Shown piece by piece: positions 35,601 to 43,746 of a DNA stretch of 64,000 nt (position 1 is the stretch's first letter; each line of letters starts with the position of its first letter). Below the pieces are notes generated by a model. It saw only the letters and a list, made by a program, of their open reading frames with translations. It was not told the origin of the DNA and searched no databases. Origin of the DNA: Corynebacterium glaucum (GTDB lineage Bacteria > Actinomycetota > Actinomycetes > Mycobacteriales > Mycobacteriaceae); NCBI RefSeq assembly GCF_002287505.1, contig NZ_CP019688.1:2282674-2346673 (forward strand). The letters run 5' to 3'. Made by a program: the position numbers and the translations under genes.

Positions 35601-36761
35601 CTACAACCCACCGTCGATAAGCTGCTGCTGCACGCGCGTGGCAGCCTCGTCAACGCGCGCCATCGGGATCTCTCCAGACATCACCGCGCCAGTTACCAGG
35701 TCGATGATGTACGGCAGGTCGGTGCCGGATGACCAGAGCGCTTGATCTGCGCCGGCGACGATTGCCCGCTTTACTGCTTCCGGTGTTGGGGTGTAGTCCA
35801 AAAGCCCCCGCATTCCGGAGAGATCGTCGGTGACCACCACCCCGTTGAAAGGCACGCCACCCGGATAGTCCCCCTCGCGCAGCACGCGGTACGCCTCGGG
35901 GTTCAGCGAACTCGGCACACCGTCTTCACCCATCCCGGGCACGATCATGTGGCCCATCATCACACTCGCGTGTGGGAAGCGCTCCAGCAGCGGGCCGTAA
36001 GGAACCATGTCCAAACCGCGCACATCTTCCAGAGGCGGGGTGATCGCGAGCTGATGGTGCGTGTCGCCTGAGGCGCGCCCATGGCCGGGAAAGTGCTTGA
36101 ACGTAGGTGTCACACCGGCGTCGAAAAGCCCTTGCGAAAACAGGCCACCGATCCGGACAACCTCATCGGGAGCTCCGTGGAACGAACGGTCGCCGACAAT
36201 GTCCAAATTAGTCACGTCGAGGTCCAACAGCGGCGCGTAATCCACGTTGATGCCGTGAGCGCGCAGCGAGACCCCGATGTCGTACCCGGTGCCCTGAATC
36301 ACCTCAGGCGGCATGCCAGCCAGCACCCGCGGCGGCATGAAGTCCCCGAGCACGCCGCTGTGGCGCTGCACGCGCCCGCCCTCGAAGTCGATCGCCACCG
36401 AGAAGGGCCGGTCGTACTCGGCACGCAAAGCGTTGATGTTGCGCCCCTCGTCGGTGAGCAGACCCGGATCCGCCCAGCTGGGAATGATCAACCCACCCGC
36501 GCCCTGATCGAGCGCAAACCGGGCCTGGTCGTAGTTCGACACCCCAACCACCATCAGCGACGCCACCTTCGCTCGCAGGTCCTGCGGCACCCGATCCTCT
36601 GCGGTCGGAGATGGCTGTGGCGGTGGCGGCGGGGGCTCACTCGTGGGAGAAGCTTCAGAGGTGGCAGGAGCTGGCGTGTCGTCGTCAAGCGAGCATGCGC
36701 TTATCGACGCCACCGTGAGCGCGCAGGCAAGCGCAACTGCTGCTGAGCTTTGCAAACGCAA
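35601..36761 (-). CDS. Glycoside hydrolase family 3 lipoprotein (NagZ-like)
   Basis: 386-aa lipoprotein. The TTG start at 36761 is favoured because GGAAAGGAG is 7 bases upstream and the encoded LRLQSSAAVALACALTVASISAC is a perfect lipoprotein signal with lipobox ISAC; a frame from 36797 would weaken it. Next come a Pro/Thr-rich linker (PPPPPPQPSPTAED) and a GH3 domain. The NagZ-type signature KHFPGHGRASGDTHHQ has the His acid/base residue, IDFEGGRVQR lies before it, and the nucleophile Asp is in VVVTDDLSGMRGL. It probably cleaves N-acetylglucosaminyl or related sugar links at the envelope. Confidence 0.88.
   Translation of the reverse strand: MRLQSSAAVALACALTVASISACSLDDDTPAPATSEASPTSEPPPPPPQPSPTAEDRVPQDLRAKVASLMVVGVSNYDQARFALDQGAGGLIIPSWADPGLLTDEGRNINALRAEYDRPFSVAIDFEGGRVQRHSGVLGDFMPPRVLAGMPPEVIQGTGYDIGVSLRAHGINVDYAPLLDLDVTNLDIVGDRSFHGAPDEVVRIGGLFSQGLFDAGVTPTFKHFPGHGRASGDTHHQLAITPPLEDVRGLDMVPYGPLLERFPHASVMMGHMIVPGMGEDGVPSSLNPEAYRVLREGDYPGGVPFNGVVVTDDLSGMRGLLDYTPTPEAVKRAIVAGADQALWSSGTDLPYIIDLVTGAVMSGEIPMARVDEAATRVQQQLIDGGL
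36681..36708. repeat. Divergent pair of dispersed-motif copies in GH3 signal region
   Basis: GTCGTCAAGC (36681-36690) and GCTTATCGAC (36699-36708) are two opposed copies separated by 8 bases. They fill the codons around the lipidated Cys and the start of the linker of the GH3 lipoprotein. Confidence 0.65.
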
Positions 36762-36839
36762 CTTGTCGCTCCTTTCCTGCCGCATACCTGAAGCCACTCT
36801 ACGCAGGGATTCGCACGATCCGCTGGTAGGCTCCTACGC

Positions 36840-37076
36840 ATGTCTTACCGAGTCACCATCGACCTCGACAACGCCGACGAAGCTGGTAGCGTCGCGGTGT
36901 CCTCGGTGTCCTCGGTGTCCTCGGTGCTCGCCAGCGCCGTTGTAGGCGTGGTGCTGGGCGTAGTGGGGGTGCTCGGCATCGCCGCGTTTTCCGGCCAGAC
37001 CACGGTGCCTACCGGCGGCGCGGTGCCCGCTGACGAAGCTGTCCTCGGCGGCCCGGAGTACGGCTCGCGGGACTAG
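36840..37076 (+). CDS. DUF2613-like small membrane protein upstream of aftD
   Basis: 78-aa protein with one TM segment (about residues 30-52, LASAVVGVVLGVVGVLGIAAFSG). It resembles DUF2613 proteins that precede aftD in corynebacteria. The TAG stop directly abuts the aftD start. The N-terminus carries VSSVSSVSSV, encoded by a 9-bp tandem repeat, with in-frame GTG codons that could act as alternate starts. Function unknown; linkage suggests membership of the arabinan assembly complex. Confidence 0.8.
   Translation: MSYRVTIDLDNADEAGSVAVSSVSSVSSVLASAVVGVVLGVVGVLGIAAFSGQTTVPTGGAVPADEAVLGGPEYGSRD
36896..36926 (+). repeat. 9-bp tandem repeat within DUF2613-like gene
   Basis: GGTGTCCTC is repeated three times followed by a partial copy. 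As the unit is nine bases it is frame-neutral and adds VSS triplets; it is suited to slippage length variation. Confidence 0.9.
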
Positions 37077-40037
37077 ATGCGCACACACTGGCTCGGGTGG
37101 CTGGCGCTGACCCTGCTCGCGTTGTTGCAACCCCCGGGCCAGATCGCCGCTGACACCAAGTTCGACCTCACCGCCAACCCGGCAGGCTTTCTGCGCAACG
37201 CGCTGCACATTTATACCGATGAGTTTCCGCTCGGCCAGGTACAGAACCAGGCCTACGGTTACCTCTTCCCCCAGGGCCCGTTCTTCTTGCTGGCGGACTG
37301 GCTGCACGTGCCGGATTGGGTCGCGCAACGCATCTGGTGGGCGCTGCTGTTATCCATCGCATATTCCGGCCCGCTGGTCTTGGCTCGGCGCATCGGGATC
37401 ACCGCGACACTGCCGGCCGTTACCGCCGCGGTGCTCTATGCGCTGTCGCCGCGCATTCTGACCACGCTCACTGCGATCTCGTCGGAGGCGTGGCCGGTGG
37501 CGCTGGTGCCCTGGACGCTGGTGCCGTTGGTGGGTAAGCGCCCGAACGTTGCCGCGGCTGTAGTTCCGGTCGCGCTGATGGGCGGGGTGAACGCCACCGC
37601 CACTATCGCGGCGTGCGCGCCGGCGGCGGTGTATCTGCTCGCGCGGGGGAAGTTTGGCAAGCTGTGTTGGTTCACCGCTGGAGCGATGGTCGTGTCCGCG
37701 TGGTGGATCGGGCCGCTGTTCGTGCTCGGCGCATATTCGGCGCCATTTTTGGATTACATCGAGTCCGCCACCGTCACCACCACCTGGCTCAACTCCGTGG
37801 AGATCCTGCGCGGCACCACCAGCTGGGCACCGTTCGTGGAAACGGAGCGTCTCGCCGGTTTCCTGCTCGTGGCGGAGCCGACGTTCATCATCGCTACCTG
37901 CGTCGTCGCCGCGCTCGGGCTGGCTGGCCTCTCCCGCGCCGACTTTCCGCAGCGCCGCGCCTTCATATCCATCTTCGCGGTCGGGTTCGCGCTGCTGGCC
38001 AGCGCGCATTTCCTGGTCCCGCTCTACGACACCCTGCTCGCGCCGTTTCGCAACCTGCACAAATTCGATCCCTTGGTGCGCCTACCGCTGGTGCTCGGCG
38101 TCGGGTGGCTGCTTAGCGTCAAGCACGCCGCGCCGAAAACCACCGCCGCCCTGCTCGCCGCGGCCATTGCGATCGCCCCCGCGTGGTCGCTGCGGCTTCT
38201 ACCCCAGGGCACTTGGGACGAGATCAGCGACGATTGGATCGCCGCAGGCGAGTGGCTCGACGAGCACGCCGCAGGTACCCGCACCCTCGTCGTCCCGGCT
38301 GCCCCTTTCGCCCGCCAGGAGTGGGGGTGGACCCGCGACGAGCCGATTCAGGCCCTCACCAGTTCCCGCTTCGCCTTCCGCGACGCGATCCCGCTGGTGA
38401 ATCCTGAAGCGATTCGGGGTCTGGATGGGCAGGTGGAAGTCGTCGATAAGCAAGCCCTGCTTTCGATCGGTGTGGGGGCGGTCGTGGTGCGCCGCGACCT
38501 CGAGCACCAGACCCCCACGCCGAGCCTGGGCAAGCCGACCGCGAGCTTCGGCGACGTCGACATCTTCATGCTGGATACGAACCGCGACATGATGATCACC
38601 GCCGATGAACCGCTGCGCGCCCAGGTCGGCGGGGAGGGACTGCCGCTGCTGTGGCGCGAACTGGGCTATTTCCCGGTGATGCTGGACCGCCGCGATGAAA
38701 ACCCGCGCCACACGATCGTCACCGATACCCCGGCGCTGGCCAACCGTAACTACGGCAACGGCGCGCAGTCCGCGCACCTGGCCACGCCCGAGGAAGACGA
38801 GAGCGTGCACAACGCGGCGAAGGACTACGTCTCCCAGAGCCGTCGCACCAAGGTGCATATGGAGGGCGAGGCGCGCGCGTCCTCCTCCGCCGCCGACTCA
38901 GGCACCTTCCGCACCGATGCATCGAAATCTCTCACCGCCGCGTTCGACGGACTCGAGGACACCGCATGGTGGCCCGCCCCCGGCGACACGGACACCTACA
39001 TTGAGTTCACGCCGCAAACCGACACCTTTTCCATCACCGCCACCGCGAACACCGAGGTCATCATCTCCGGCGATGGCCCGGATCGCACCGTCTCGCTCGT
39101 CGGCGGGCAGCCGCGCACGCTGGCGACCAACGGCGCGCGCCGCATCACGCTCACCGAACCCGTCGGCATCACCGAAATCGACGCGGGCATCTCCCGCATC
39201 GTCGATGTCGACCGCCCCGGCGACGCCTACTTCTTCCAGCGCATCTTCCCCGCGACCGAGGTGCTGCAGCGCCGCTTCGTCACCGACATCGACGCCGAAT
39301 GGACACTCTCCGCCCCGGCGCGCATCGACGGCCGCGAGGTCGAAGGCACCGTCTTCCTCCCCGCAGGCCAGCACGAACTGGTCACCAGCGCCGAAACCAT
39401 CATGCTCACCCACGCCCCACTCGTCCTGCCGAGCTGGGAGCCGTTCGCTGGTCAAGCACAAGCAGCCGACACCGACCGCATCATCCTCACCACCCGCGCG
39501 TTCAACAACGGTTTGCGGGCAAGTGTCGGCAGCACGGAGCTCGAGCCTCTGCTTATCGACGCCGGCGCCCAGGCGTTTCGCCTCCCCGCCGGAACCAGCG
39601 GCGAGTTCACCATGTGGCACGAAGGAGACCAGCTTTACCGGCGCACCCTCTTCTTTGGCGGCGTGTTCTCGCTGCTCGTGCTGGCTGCGTGTTTGTGGCT
39701 GCCACGGCGCCGACACGAGCGATACGAATCTGCGACATCAACATTTGCAGCCTTGCCACTGCTCGTCGTGGTTGTTGCGAATCCGTTGATTGGCGCCGCG
39801 TCCGTCGCGCTTGCCTGGACCGTGCGCCGGTTCACACTGATTCCGAGTAGTTGGCTGGCCGGCGGCGCGATGACGTTTGCTGGGCTGTGGCTGGCGCGCG
39901 CCCCGTGGCCGAACCCGAACTACGCAGGCGATACGTGGCTGCTCGCGCTCGCCGGTTGCTTTGCCGTTGCGTGCCTCGCTTTTCCAGACCAGCCGGATAG
40001 CACCAACCGAGCCCCCGGCACCTCCACCAACTCATAA
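37077..40037 (+). CDS. aftD: Alpha-(1->3)-arabinofuranosyltransferase AftD (DUF3367)
   Basis: 986-aa GT-C type membrane enzyme adding alpha-1,3-linked arabinofuranose from decaprenyl-phospho-arabinose to arabinogalactan. Residues 1-370 hold about ten TM segments with a GT-C first loop carrying TDEFPLGQVQNQAYGYLFPQGPFFLLAD (an acidic residue is expected as the catalytic base). The large periplasmic part (about 380-840) includes a carbohydrate-binding-like stretch, and C-terminal TM segments follow (about 850-960). Corynebacterial AftD is shorter than the mycobacterial protein, as here. It is coupled to the DUF2613-like gene. The last 118 bp overlap the convergent acyltransferase gene. Confidence 0.9.
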   Translation: MRTHWLGWLALTLLALLQPPGQIAADTKFDLTANPAGFLRNALHIYTDEFPLGQVQNQAYGYLFPQGPFFLLADWLHVPDWVAQRIWWALLLSIAYSGPLVLARRIGITATLPAVTAAVLYALSPRILTTLTAISSEAWPVALVPWTLVPLVGKRPNVAAAVVPVALMGGVNATATIAACAPAAVYLLARGKFGKLCWFTAGAMVVSAWWIGPLFVLGAYSAPFLDYIESATVTTTWLNSVEILRGTTSWAPFVETERLAGFLLVAEPTFIIATCVVAALGLAGLSRADFPQRRAFISIFAVGFALLASAHFLVPLYDTLLAPFRNLHKFDPLVRLPLVLGVGWLLSVKHAAPKTTAALLAAAIAIAPAWSLRLLPQGTWDEISDDWIAAGEWLDEHAAGTRTLVVPAAPFARQEWGWTRDEPIQALTSSRFAFRDAIPLVNPEAIRGLDGQVEVVDKQALLSIGVGAVVVRRDLEHQTPTPSLGKPTASFGDVDIFMLDTNRDMMITADEPLRAQVGGEGLPLLWRELGYFPVMLDRRDENPRHTIVTDTPALANRNYGNGAQSAHLATPEEDESVHNAAKDYVSQSRRTKVHMEGEARASSSAADSGTFRTDASKSLTAAFDGLEDTAWWPAPGDTDTYIEFTPQTDTFSITATANTEVIISGDGPDRTVSLVGGQPRTLATNGARRITLTEPVGITEIDAGISRIVDVDRPGDAYFFQRIFPATEVLQRRFVTDIDAEWTLSAPARIDGREVEGTVFLPAGQHELVTSAETIMLTHAPLVLPSWEPFAGQAQAADTDRIILTTRAFNNGLRASVGSTELEPLLIDAGAQAFRLPAGTSGEFTMWHEGDQLYRRTLFFGGVFSLLVLAACLWLPRRRHERYESATSTFAALPLLVVVVANPLIGAASVALAWTVRRFTLIPSSWLAGGAMTFAGLWLARAPWPNPNYAGDTWLLALAGCFAVACLAFPDQPDSTNRAPGTSTNS

Positions 40038-40990
40038 GAGACGTAGCCGACCGCCGCGCTGACTACAGCTGTGAAAACCCAAGTCGGGATAAAGGGGGCG
40101 TCGAAAAGCGAAAGCCCCAAGACTGGAAACGCGAAGTAGAGCACGGACATGTGCCACAGGAATATGGAGTAGGACCAGCGACCGAGGGTGACCATGGGGC
40201 GCGAGGAGAGGAACGTGCCGCTGAGGCGCGGGCCGAGTGCGAACGGCGCGACGAAGCACGCGGCGAAGATGGTGCCGCAGATGACGCGGGCGTTGAATTC
40301 TTGCGGGGTGGGATGGACAAGTCCCGGCGGGCCGATGAGGCCCGCGAACCAGGCGACGCCCAGTCCGATGAGCGGGAACGGCCAGCGGGGGCCGGTGTAG
40401 CGCACGTTTAATTGTTCAAGTTCGGCGAGGACGAGGCCGACGGCGAACCAAGGGGCGAACGACGGCGGCCAGATCTGAAGGTTGAGGACGGCGGGGTCGT
40501 AGAACGGCCAGACGAGCCAGGGCCAGCAAAGGCCGAGCGGGACCGCCGCCATAATCGTGGCCCAGCGCCCGCGCTGCCCGAGTTTCAAGTACAGCGGCAG
40601 GACCAGGTAGAACGCGACTTCGACGCAGAGCGACCAGATGTGGGTGAGGCCGTCGATGAGCCCTCCCGGCACGTAGATCTGCACCATGGCGAGGTTGGCT
40701 GCGGCTTGGCTTGCTGTGACCGTGCTCAGCGACGGCAGCGTCACTAGCACCACAGCGACGCAGACCAGGTACGCGGGCGCGATGCGGGCGACGCGACGGC
40801 GGTAATAGCCCGGGCGCTGGCCGCCGCGTGCGAGGAGGAACGCGGAGAGGGCATAGAAAACGGGTACGAAGAAATCGAAGCGCTCCAAGAACGGCGAGCC
40901 GGTGCCGGCCTGAAACGCGACGTGCGTGGTCAGGATCCCGAACGCCGCGACGGCGCGCAGCCCGTCCAGCTCAGGGAGCACAGGGAGCAC
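39920..40990 (-). CDS. Acyltransferase 3 family membrane protein
   Basis: 356-aa O-acyltransferase of the OafA/YrhL/acyltransferase-3 family, with about ten TM segments. N-terminal PELDGLRAVAAFGILTTHVAF contains the family active His in TTH; RRRVARIAPAYLVCV and HIWSLCVEVAFYLVLPL (the family WSL.VE motif) are conserved. Probably O-acylates an envelope glycan or lipid; succinyl or acetyl transfer to arabinogalactan is a guess from adjacency to aftD. GTG start lies in a 9-bp tandem repeat that creates a second in-frame GTG at 40981. The 3' end overlaps aftD antiparallel by 118 bp. Confidence 0.85.
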   Translation of the reverse strand: MLPVLPELDGLRAVAAFGILTTHVAFQAGTGSPFLERFDFFVPVFYALSAFLLARGGQRPGYYRRRVARIAPAYLVCVAVVLVTLPSLSTVTASQAAANLAMVQIYVPGGLIDGLTHIWSLCVEVAFYLVLPLYLKLGQRGRWATIMAAVPLGLCWPWLVWPFYDPAVLNLQIWPPSFAPWFAVGLVLAELEQLNVRYTGPRWPFPLIGLGVAWFAGLIGPPGLVHPTPQEFNARVICGTIFAACFVAPFALGPRLSGTFLSSRPMVTLGRWSYSIFLWHMSVLYFAFPVLGLSLFDAPFIPTWVFTAVVSAAVGYVSYELVEVPGARLVLSGWSGKARHATAKQPASASSHVSPA

Positions 40991-40998
40991 AGGGGGCG
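40972..40998 (-). repeat. 9-bp tandem repeat at acyltransferase start codon
   Basis: CAGGGAGCA occurs twice (40972-40980 and 40981-40989) and is followed by a degenerate third unit. On the coding strand each unit places a GTG-CTC-CCT in frame, so copy number alters the number of candidate start codons. Confidence 0.75.
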
Positions 40999-41026
40999 TG
41001 TGGGTCTTTCCGTTAGTCTTTCCGAT

Positions 41027-42442
41027 GTGGTCAGTATACGAGCCGTTGTGGGCGTAGACGCAGGGCTCAAGGCCTATGGCGCGCTGCTCGTGCTGGCTGT
41101 TACCTGGCCGTTTCTGGTCCCGGCGGGCGTTGGCGAGGCGTTCGCGCTGCGCGACATGCTGGTGTTTGACCAGATGGCGCTCACGCGGGCATCGTTAGGC
41201 TACGGCGATCTGGCCGCCCGCAACGTCCCGCAGGACGCGCTGCTCGGGATCGTGCCGTGGCCGATGCTCGCGCTGCGCATGATCATGGTTGGCGCAGCTA
41301 TCGCCGCGGCTGTGAGCGCGTACCGGCTCGGCCGGTCTTCTCTGGGCAAAGCAGCCGCGATGACGGTGCTGCTGTGGAACCCGTTCGTTATCGAGCGCCT
41401 GCTTCAAGGCCACTGGTCGCTCGTCGCCGCCGCTTGGCTGCTGCCCGCGGTCGCGCTCGCGCCGCCCGCCCAAGCCACGTTGGCGCACTGGCTCGCCTCG
41501 CTCACACCCACCGGCGCGATCGCCGCCGCTACCTTTGCGCGCGGGTGGCGCGGCCTCCTCACGACGACGCTGACCTGCGCACCATGGGTGGTTGCCGGCC
41601 TATTAACCCCAGCCGCCGCCACCTCGAGCGCCGCCTCTGCCGCCCTGTTCGCCCCCCGCGCGGAGACATTCGTGGGCACCCTCGGCGCGCTGCTCGGCCT
41701 CGGCGGGATCTGGAACGCAGACGCCGTGCCGGAGTCGCGCAACCTCGGTTTCGCTCTGTTCGGCATCGGACTCTTCGCCATCTTGGCACTCGGCTGGCGC
41801 GCCGTGAACACCCGCTGGCTTGTGCTCGCCGGCATCGGCTTTGCCATCGCGCTCGCGTCGTGGGCGGGCCTGCTCGCCCCCCTCATCGAGACCGTCCCCG
41901 GCGCCGGCCTGCTTCGCGACTCCCAAAAGTGGCTCATCCTCACCCTCCCCGCCTGCACCGCCGCCGCCGGCGCGCTCACCCCAAAACTCGCTGGCACTGC
42001 GCTGTTAATGGCGCTCCTCCAGGTCCCTGACGCACCGCTCGCGCTGCGCGCCCTCACCCCCACTGCCATCGAGTTCCCTGCAATTGATCACCGCGGCCGG
42101 GACGTCTTCTTCGCCGATCGCCCAGCGCTGATTGACATCGGCGGCAGAGTGGTCGTCGACCCCGCCCCCAAAGTCATGAACGCGGTCGAATCGGGGCTTT
42201 TGCTTGTCGACGGCACCGTTGCCGATCCTCCCTCGCCCCGGTGGCTCGCGGCGCAGCGGGCGCAAAACGATCTCGAAGCACTCAAATCCTTGGGCATTGG
42301 AGTGGTGGTGTACCCGGATGGAGATCTTCTAGAAACCGGTGCCGAACAACGGGGTTTACCACCCCTCGGCATCGCGCTTTTCGCCCTCTGGTGCGCCGCC
42401 CCGCTTTTTGGTGTGACGAGGATCACTCTTAGGAAATATTAA
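41027..42442 (+). CDS. Polytopic membrane protein, unknown function
   Basis: About 471 aa. Roughly ten hydrophobic helices fill residues 5-360, including VAAAWLLPAVALAPP and LLTTTLTCAPWVVAGLLTP; a C-terminal extracytoplasmic part (about 370-450) follows with PAIDHRGRDVFFADRPALIDIGGRVVVD, and a last TM segment near LGIALFALWCAAPLFGV. The layout (many TM helices then a soluble domain) resembles GT-C enzymes and sits in the aftD neighbourhood, so a polyprenyl-sugar-dependent transferase is a possibility, not demonstrated. GTG start at 41027 is tentative. Confidence 0.7.
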   Translation: MVSIRAVVGVDAGLKAYGALLVLAVTWPFLVPAGVGEAFALRDMLVFDQMALTRASLGYGDLAARNVPQDALLGIVPWPMLALRMIMVGAAIAAAVSAYRLGRSSLGKAAAMTVLLWNPFVIERLLQGHWSLVAAAWLLPAVALAPPAQATLAHWLASLTPTGAIAAATFARGWRGLLTTTLTCAPWVVAGLLTPAAATSSAASAALFAPRAETFVGTLGALLGLGGIWNADAVPESRNLGFALFGIGLFAILALGWRAVNTRWLVLAGIGFAIALASWAGLLAPLIETVPGAGLLRDSQKWLILTLPACTAAAGALTPKLAGTALLMALLQVPDAPLALRALTPTAIEFPAIDHRGRDVFFADRPALIDIGGRVVVDPAPKVMNAVESGLLLVDGTVADPPSPRWLAAQRAQNDLEALKSLGIGVVVYPDGDLLETGAEQRGLPPLGIALFALWCAAPLFGVTRITLRKY

Positions 42443-42472
42443 GTCTTTTAGGCCTCTGACCTGCACGTTCAT

Positions 42473-42490
42473 GCAACTTAGTTGCTTTTA
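42473..42490 (+). terminator. Weak intrinsic terminator candidate
   Basis: GCAAC-TTA-GTTGC followed by TTTTA lies about 30 bp after the membrane-protein stop. The stem has only five pairs, so this is a marginal call. Confidence 0.35.
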
Positions 42491-42620
42491 ACCCATTAAT
42501 GGCGAGGTCCAATGATGGACGCCCTTGCATGGCCCACCTGCCACTTCTAAAGTGAACTCCAGATGAACACAAGGTTACGCAATTGAGCGTAGCCGCAGTT
42601 AGAGAAAGGAGGCCACCCCG

Positions 42621-42710
42621 ATGCAATTCGACGCAGACAAGTTTGATGACGATCGCCTTGAAGAAATGGCGCTCGCATACTTCCTGGCCTTCGGCAGGTC
42701 AGATCGCTAA
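42621..42710 (+). CDS. Small acidic ORF with strong ribosome site
   Basis: A 29-codon frame from ATG 42621 to TAA 42710, MQFDADKFDDDRLEEMALAY followed by FLAFGRSDR, is preceded by AGAAAGGAGG with 9 bases spacing, a better ribosome site than most genes here. The peptide has an acidic N-half and a short amphipathic end. It lies upstream of the 84-codon gene at 42755 and may be its leader peptide or a co-expressed microprotein. No family recognised; the 178 bp before it show no other feature apart from the weak terminator. Confidence 0.6.
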   Translation: MQFDADKFDDDRLEEMALAYFLAFGRSDR

Positions 42711-42740
42711 ACATCACCGAACATCACTGAACATCACCGA
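42711..42740 (+). repeat. 10-bp unit repeated three times upstream of 42755 gene
   Basis: ACATCACCGA, ACATCACTGA, ACATCACCGA follow directly on the stop codon of the small ORF. The last unit abuts the AAGGAAAC ribosome site of the next gene. The unit is 10 bp, about one helical turn. Confidence 0.9.
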
Positions 42741-42754
42741 AAGGAAACAACACC

Positions 42755-43009
42755 ATGCGCAGCTACACCGACATAAATAACATTGACTTCTCCATCATCC
42801 GCGAGCGCGTCCTGCGCAACATCCGCCAGGATCTGTACCAGGAGCACGGCTACAAGTTCGACGAGGTCGAATTCCACGACGCGTTCGATGCCGTCGTGCG
42901 CAAGCACAACGCCAACGCCGTGATCGAGGATTTCGTTCCCCTGCTCGTTGAGGCAGAGATGAAGGACCGCCTGGCCAAGGGCGAGCTCTTCCCCAACCAG
43001 GCCGCTTAA
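42755..43009 (+). CDS. Small helical protein resembling three-helix-bundle dimerization domain
   Basis: 84 aa, all helical by pattern: FSIIRERVLRNIRQDL, then EVEFHDAFDAVVRKHNANAVIEDFVPLLVEAEMKDRL. The end (A.V.DFVP.LVE...+.RL) resembles the actinobacterial three-helix-bundle dimerization domain family, but this is a pattern judgment. GAAAGGAAAC precedes the ATG. No TM or signal. Confidence 0.65.
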   Translation: MRSYTDINNIDFSIIRERVLRNIRQDLYQEHGYKFDEVEFHDAFDAVVRKHNANAVIEDFVPLLVEAEMKDRLAKGELFPNQAA

Positions 43010-43070
43010 GCCCTGCCTGGTATCTTTACCCGTTAGTCGGTAACGCGCGAACTTAGCGAACGTCAACCCC

Positions 43071-43285
43071 GCCCCGAGGGTAAGAGGGGCTCATGGCGCC
43101 CTGGTGGTCGCTCGGGGCAGAGAGGTTCGAGACCTACTTCTGCACAGAAAGCGACCGGCACGGAGCACATCAGCACAGCGCAAACCCCAACCAACTCTCT
43201 GAAGTGGTGGGGTGCACAGTGCACTACCGCGACGTTGGAAGTTCCGCGCGTGAGGGTGGGCTCGGGGACTGATACCAAGGAGGTT
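43071..43285 (+). ncRNA. Possible structured non-coding RNA or 5' leader of DIP1984 gene
   Basis: The 281-bp spacer 43010-43290 has no convincing gene but folds well: GCCCCGAG (43071-43078) pairs with CTCGGGGC (43111-43118). GCAGA..GGT..ACC..TTCTGC forms a hairpin at 43117-43143, and ACCCC-ACCA pairs with TGGT-GGGGT around 43184-43213. The region ends at the AAGGAGG ribosome site of the DIP1984 gene. I considered RNase P RNA, T-box and 6C RNA; none fits. Direction assumed from the downstream gene. Confidence 0.35.
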
Positions 43286-43290
43286 GTGCC

Positions 43291-43746
43291 ATGTTGTTGG
43301 CGGAAGCGCTCGCGCGCCGTTCTGAAGCGCAGGACCGGCTGAACAAGCTGCAGGGCCGACTCAACGCAGTCGCGCGCGTCCAGGAAGGGGATACCCCGTC
43401 AGAAGACCCCCAAGCATTGCTCAGAGAAGCAGAACAACTCCTCGAAGAGATCGAAATCTTGGTTCGCCGGATCAACCACACCAACGCGAACACTCCATTC
43501 GACGAGGGTATGACGCTTACCGACGCCATTGCGCGACGCGACGGGTTCTTGCGCGCTCGCCGGATATACACCTCCGTTGCCGATGCCGCCGCCATCCGCG
43601 GCGATCGCTACAACCGAAGCGAGATCAAGTTCGTGCCCACGCTTGATGTCGGGGAGCTGCGCCGCAGCGCCGATCAGATGAGCAAGGATTTCCGCGCGTT
43701 GGATATGAAGATCCAGCAGCTCAACTGGACCACCGAGCTGCTTTAA
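43291..43746 (+). CDS. DIP1984 family protein (septicolysin-like)
   Basis: 151-aa, almost wholly helical protein. MLLAEALARRSEAQDRLNKLQGRLNAVARVQEGDTPSEDPQALL, INHTNANTPF and TLTDAIARRD are characteristic of the DIP1984/septicolysin family described from C. diphtheriae and others. Predicted coiled coil 5-60. Despite the family name no signal peptide is visible, so a secreted toxin role is unlikely from this sequence. CAAGGAGG precedes the ATG. Its 3' end overlaps the convergent glycosyltransferase by 26 bp. Confidence 0.88.
   Translation: MLLAEALARRSEAQDRLNKLQGRLNAVARVQEGDTPSEDPQALLREAEQLLEEIEILVRRINHTNANTPFDEGMTLTDAIARRDGFLRARRIYTSVADAAAIRGDRYNRSEIKFVPTLDVGELRRSADQMSKDFRALDMKIQQLNWTTELL

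Noticed and set aside
43071..43285. RNase P RNA or T-box leader
   Set aside because: The GAGGAAAGTCC and AGGGTGG-ACCGCG consensus blocks are missing, and the downstream gene is not an aminoacyl-tRNA synthetase; left as unknown structured region.
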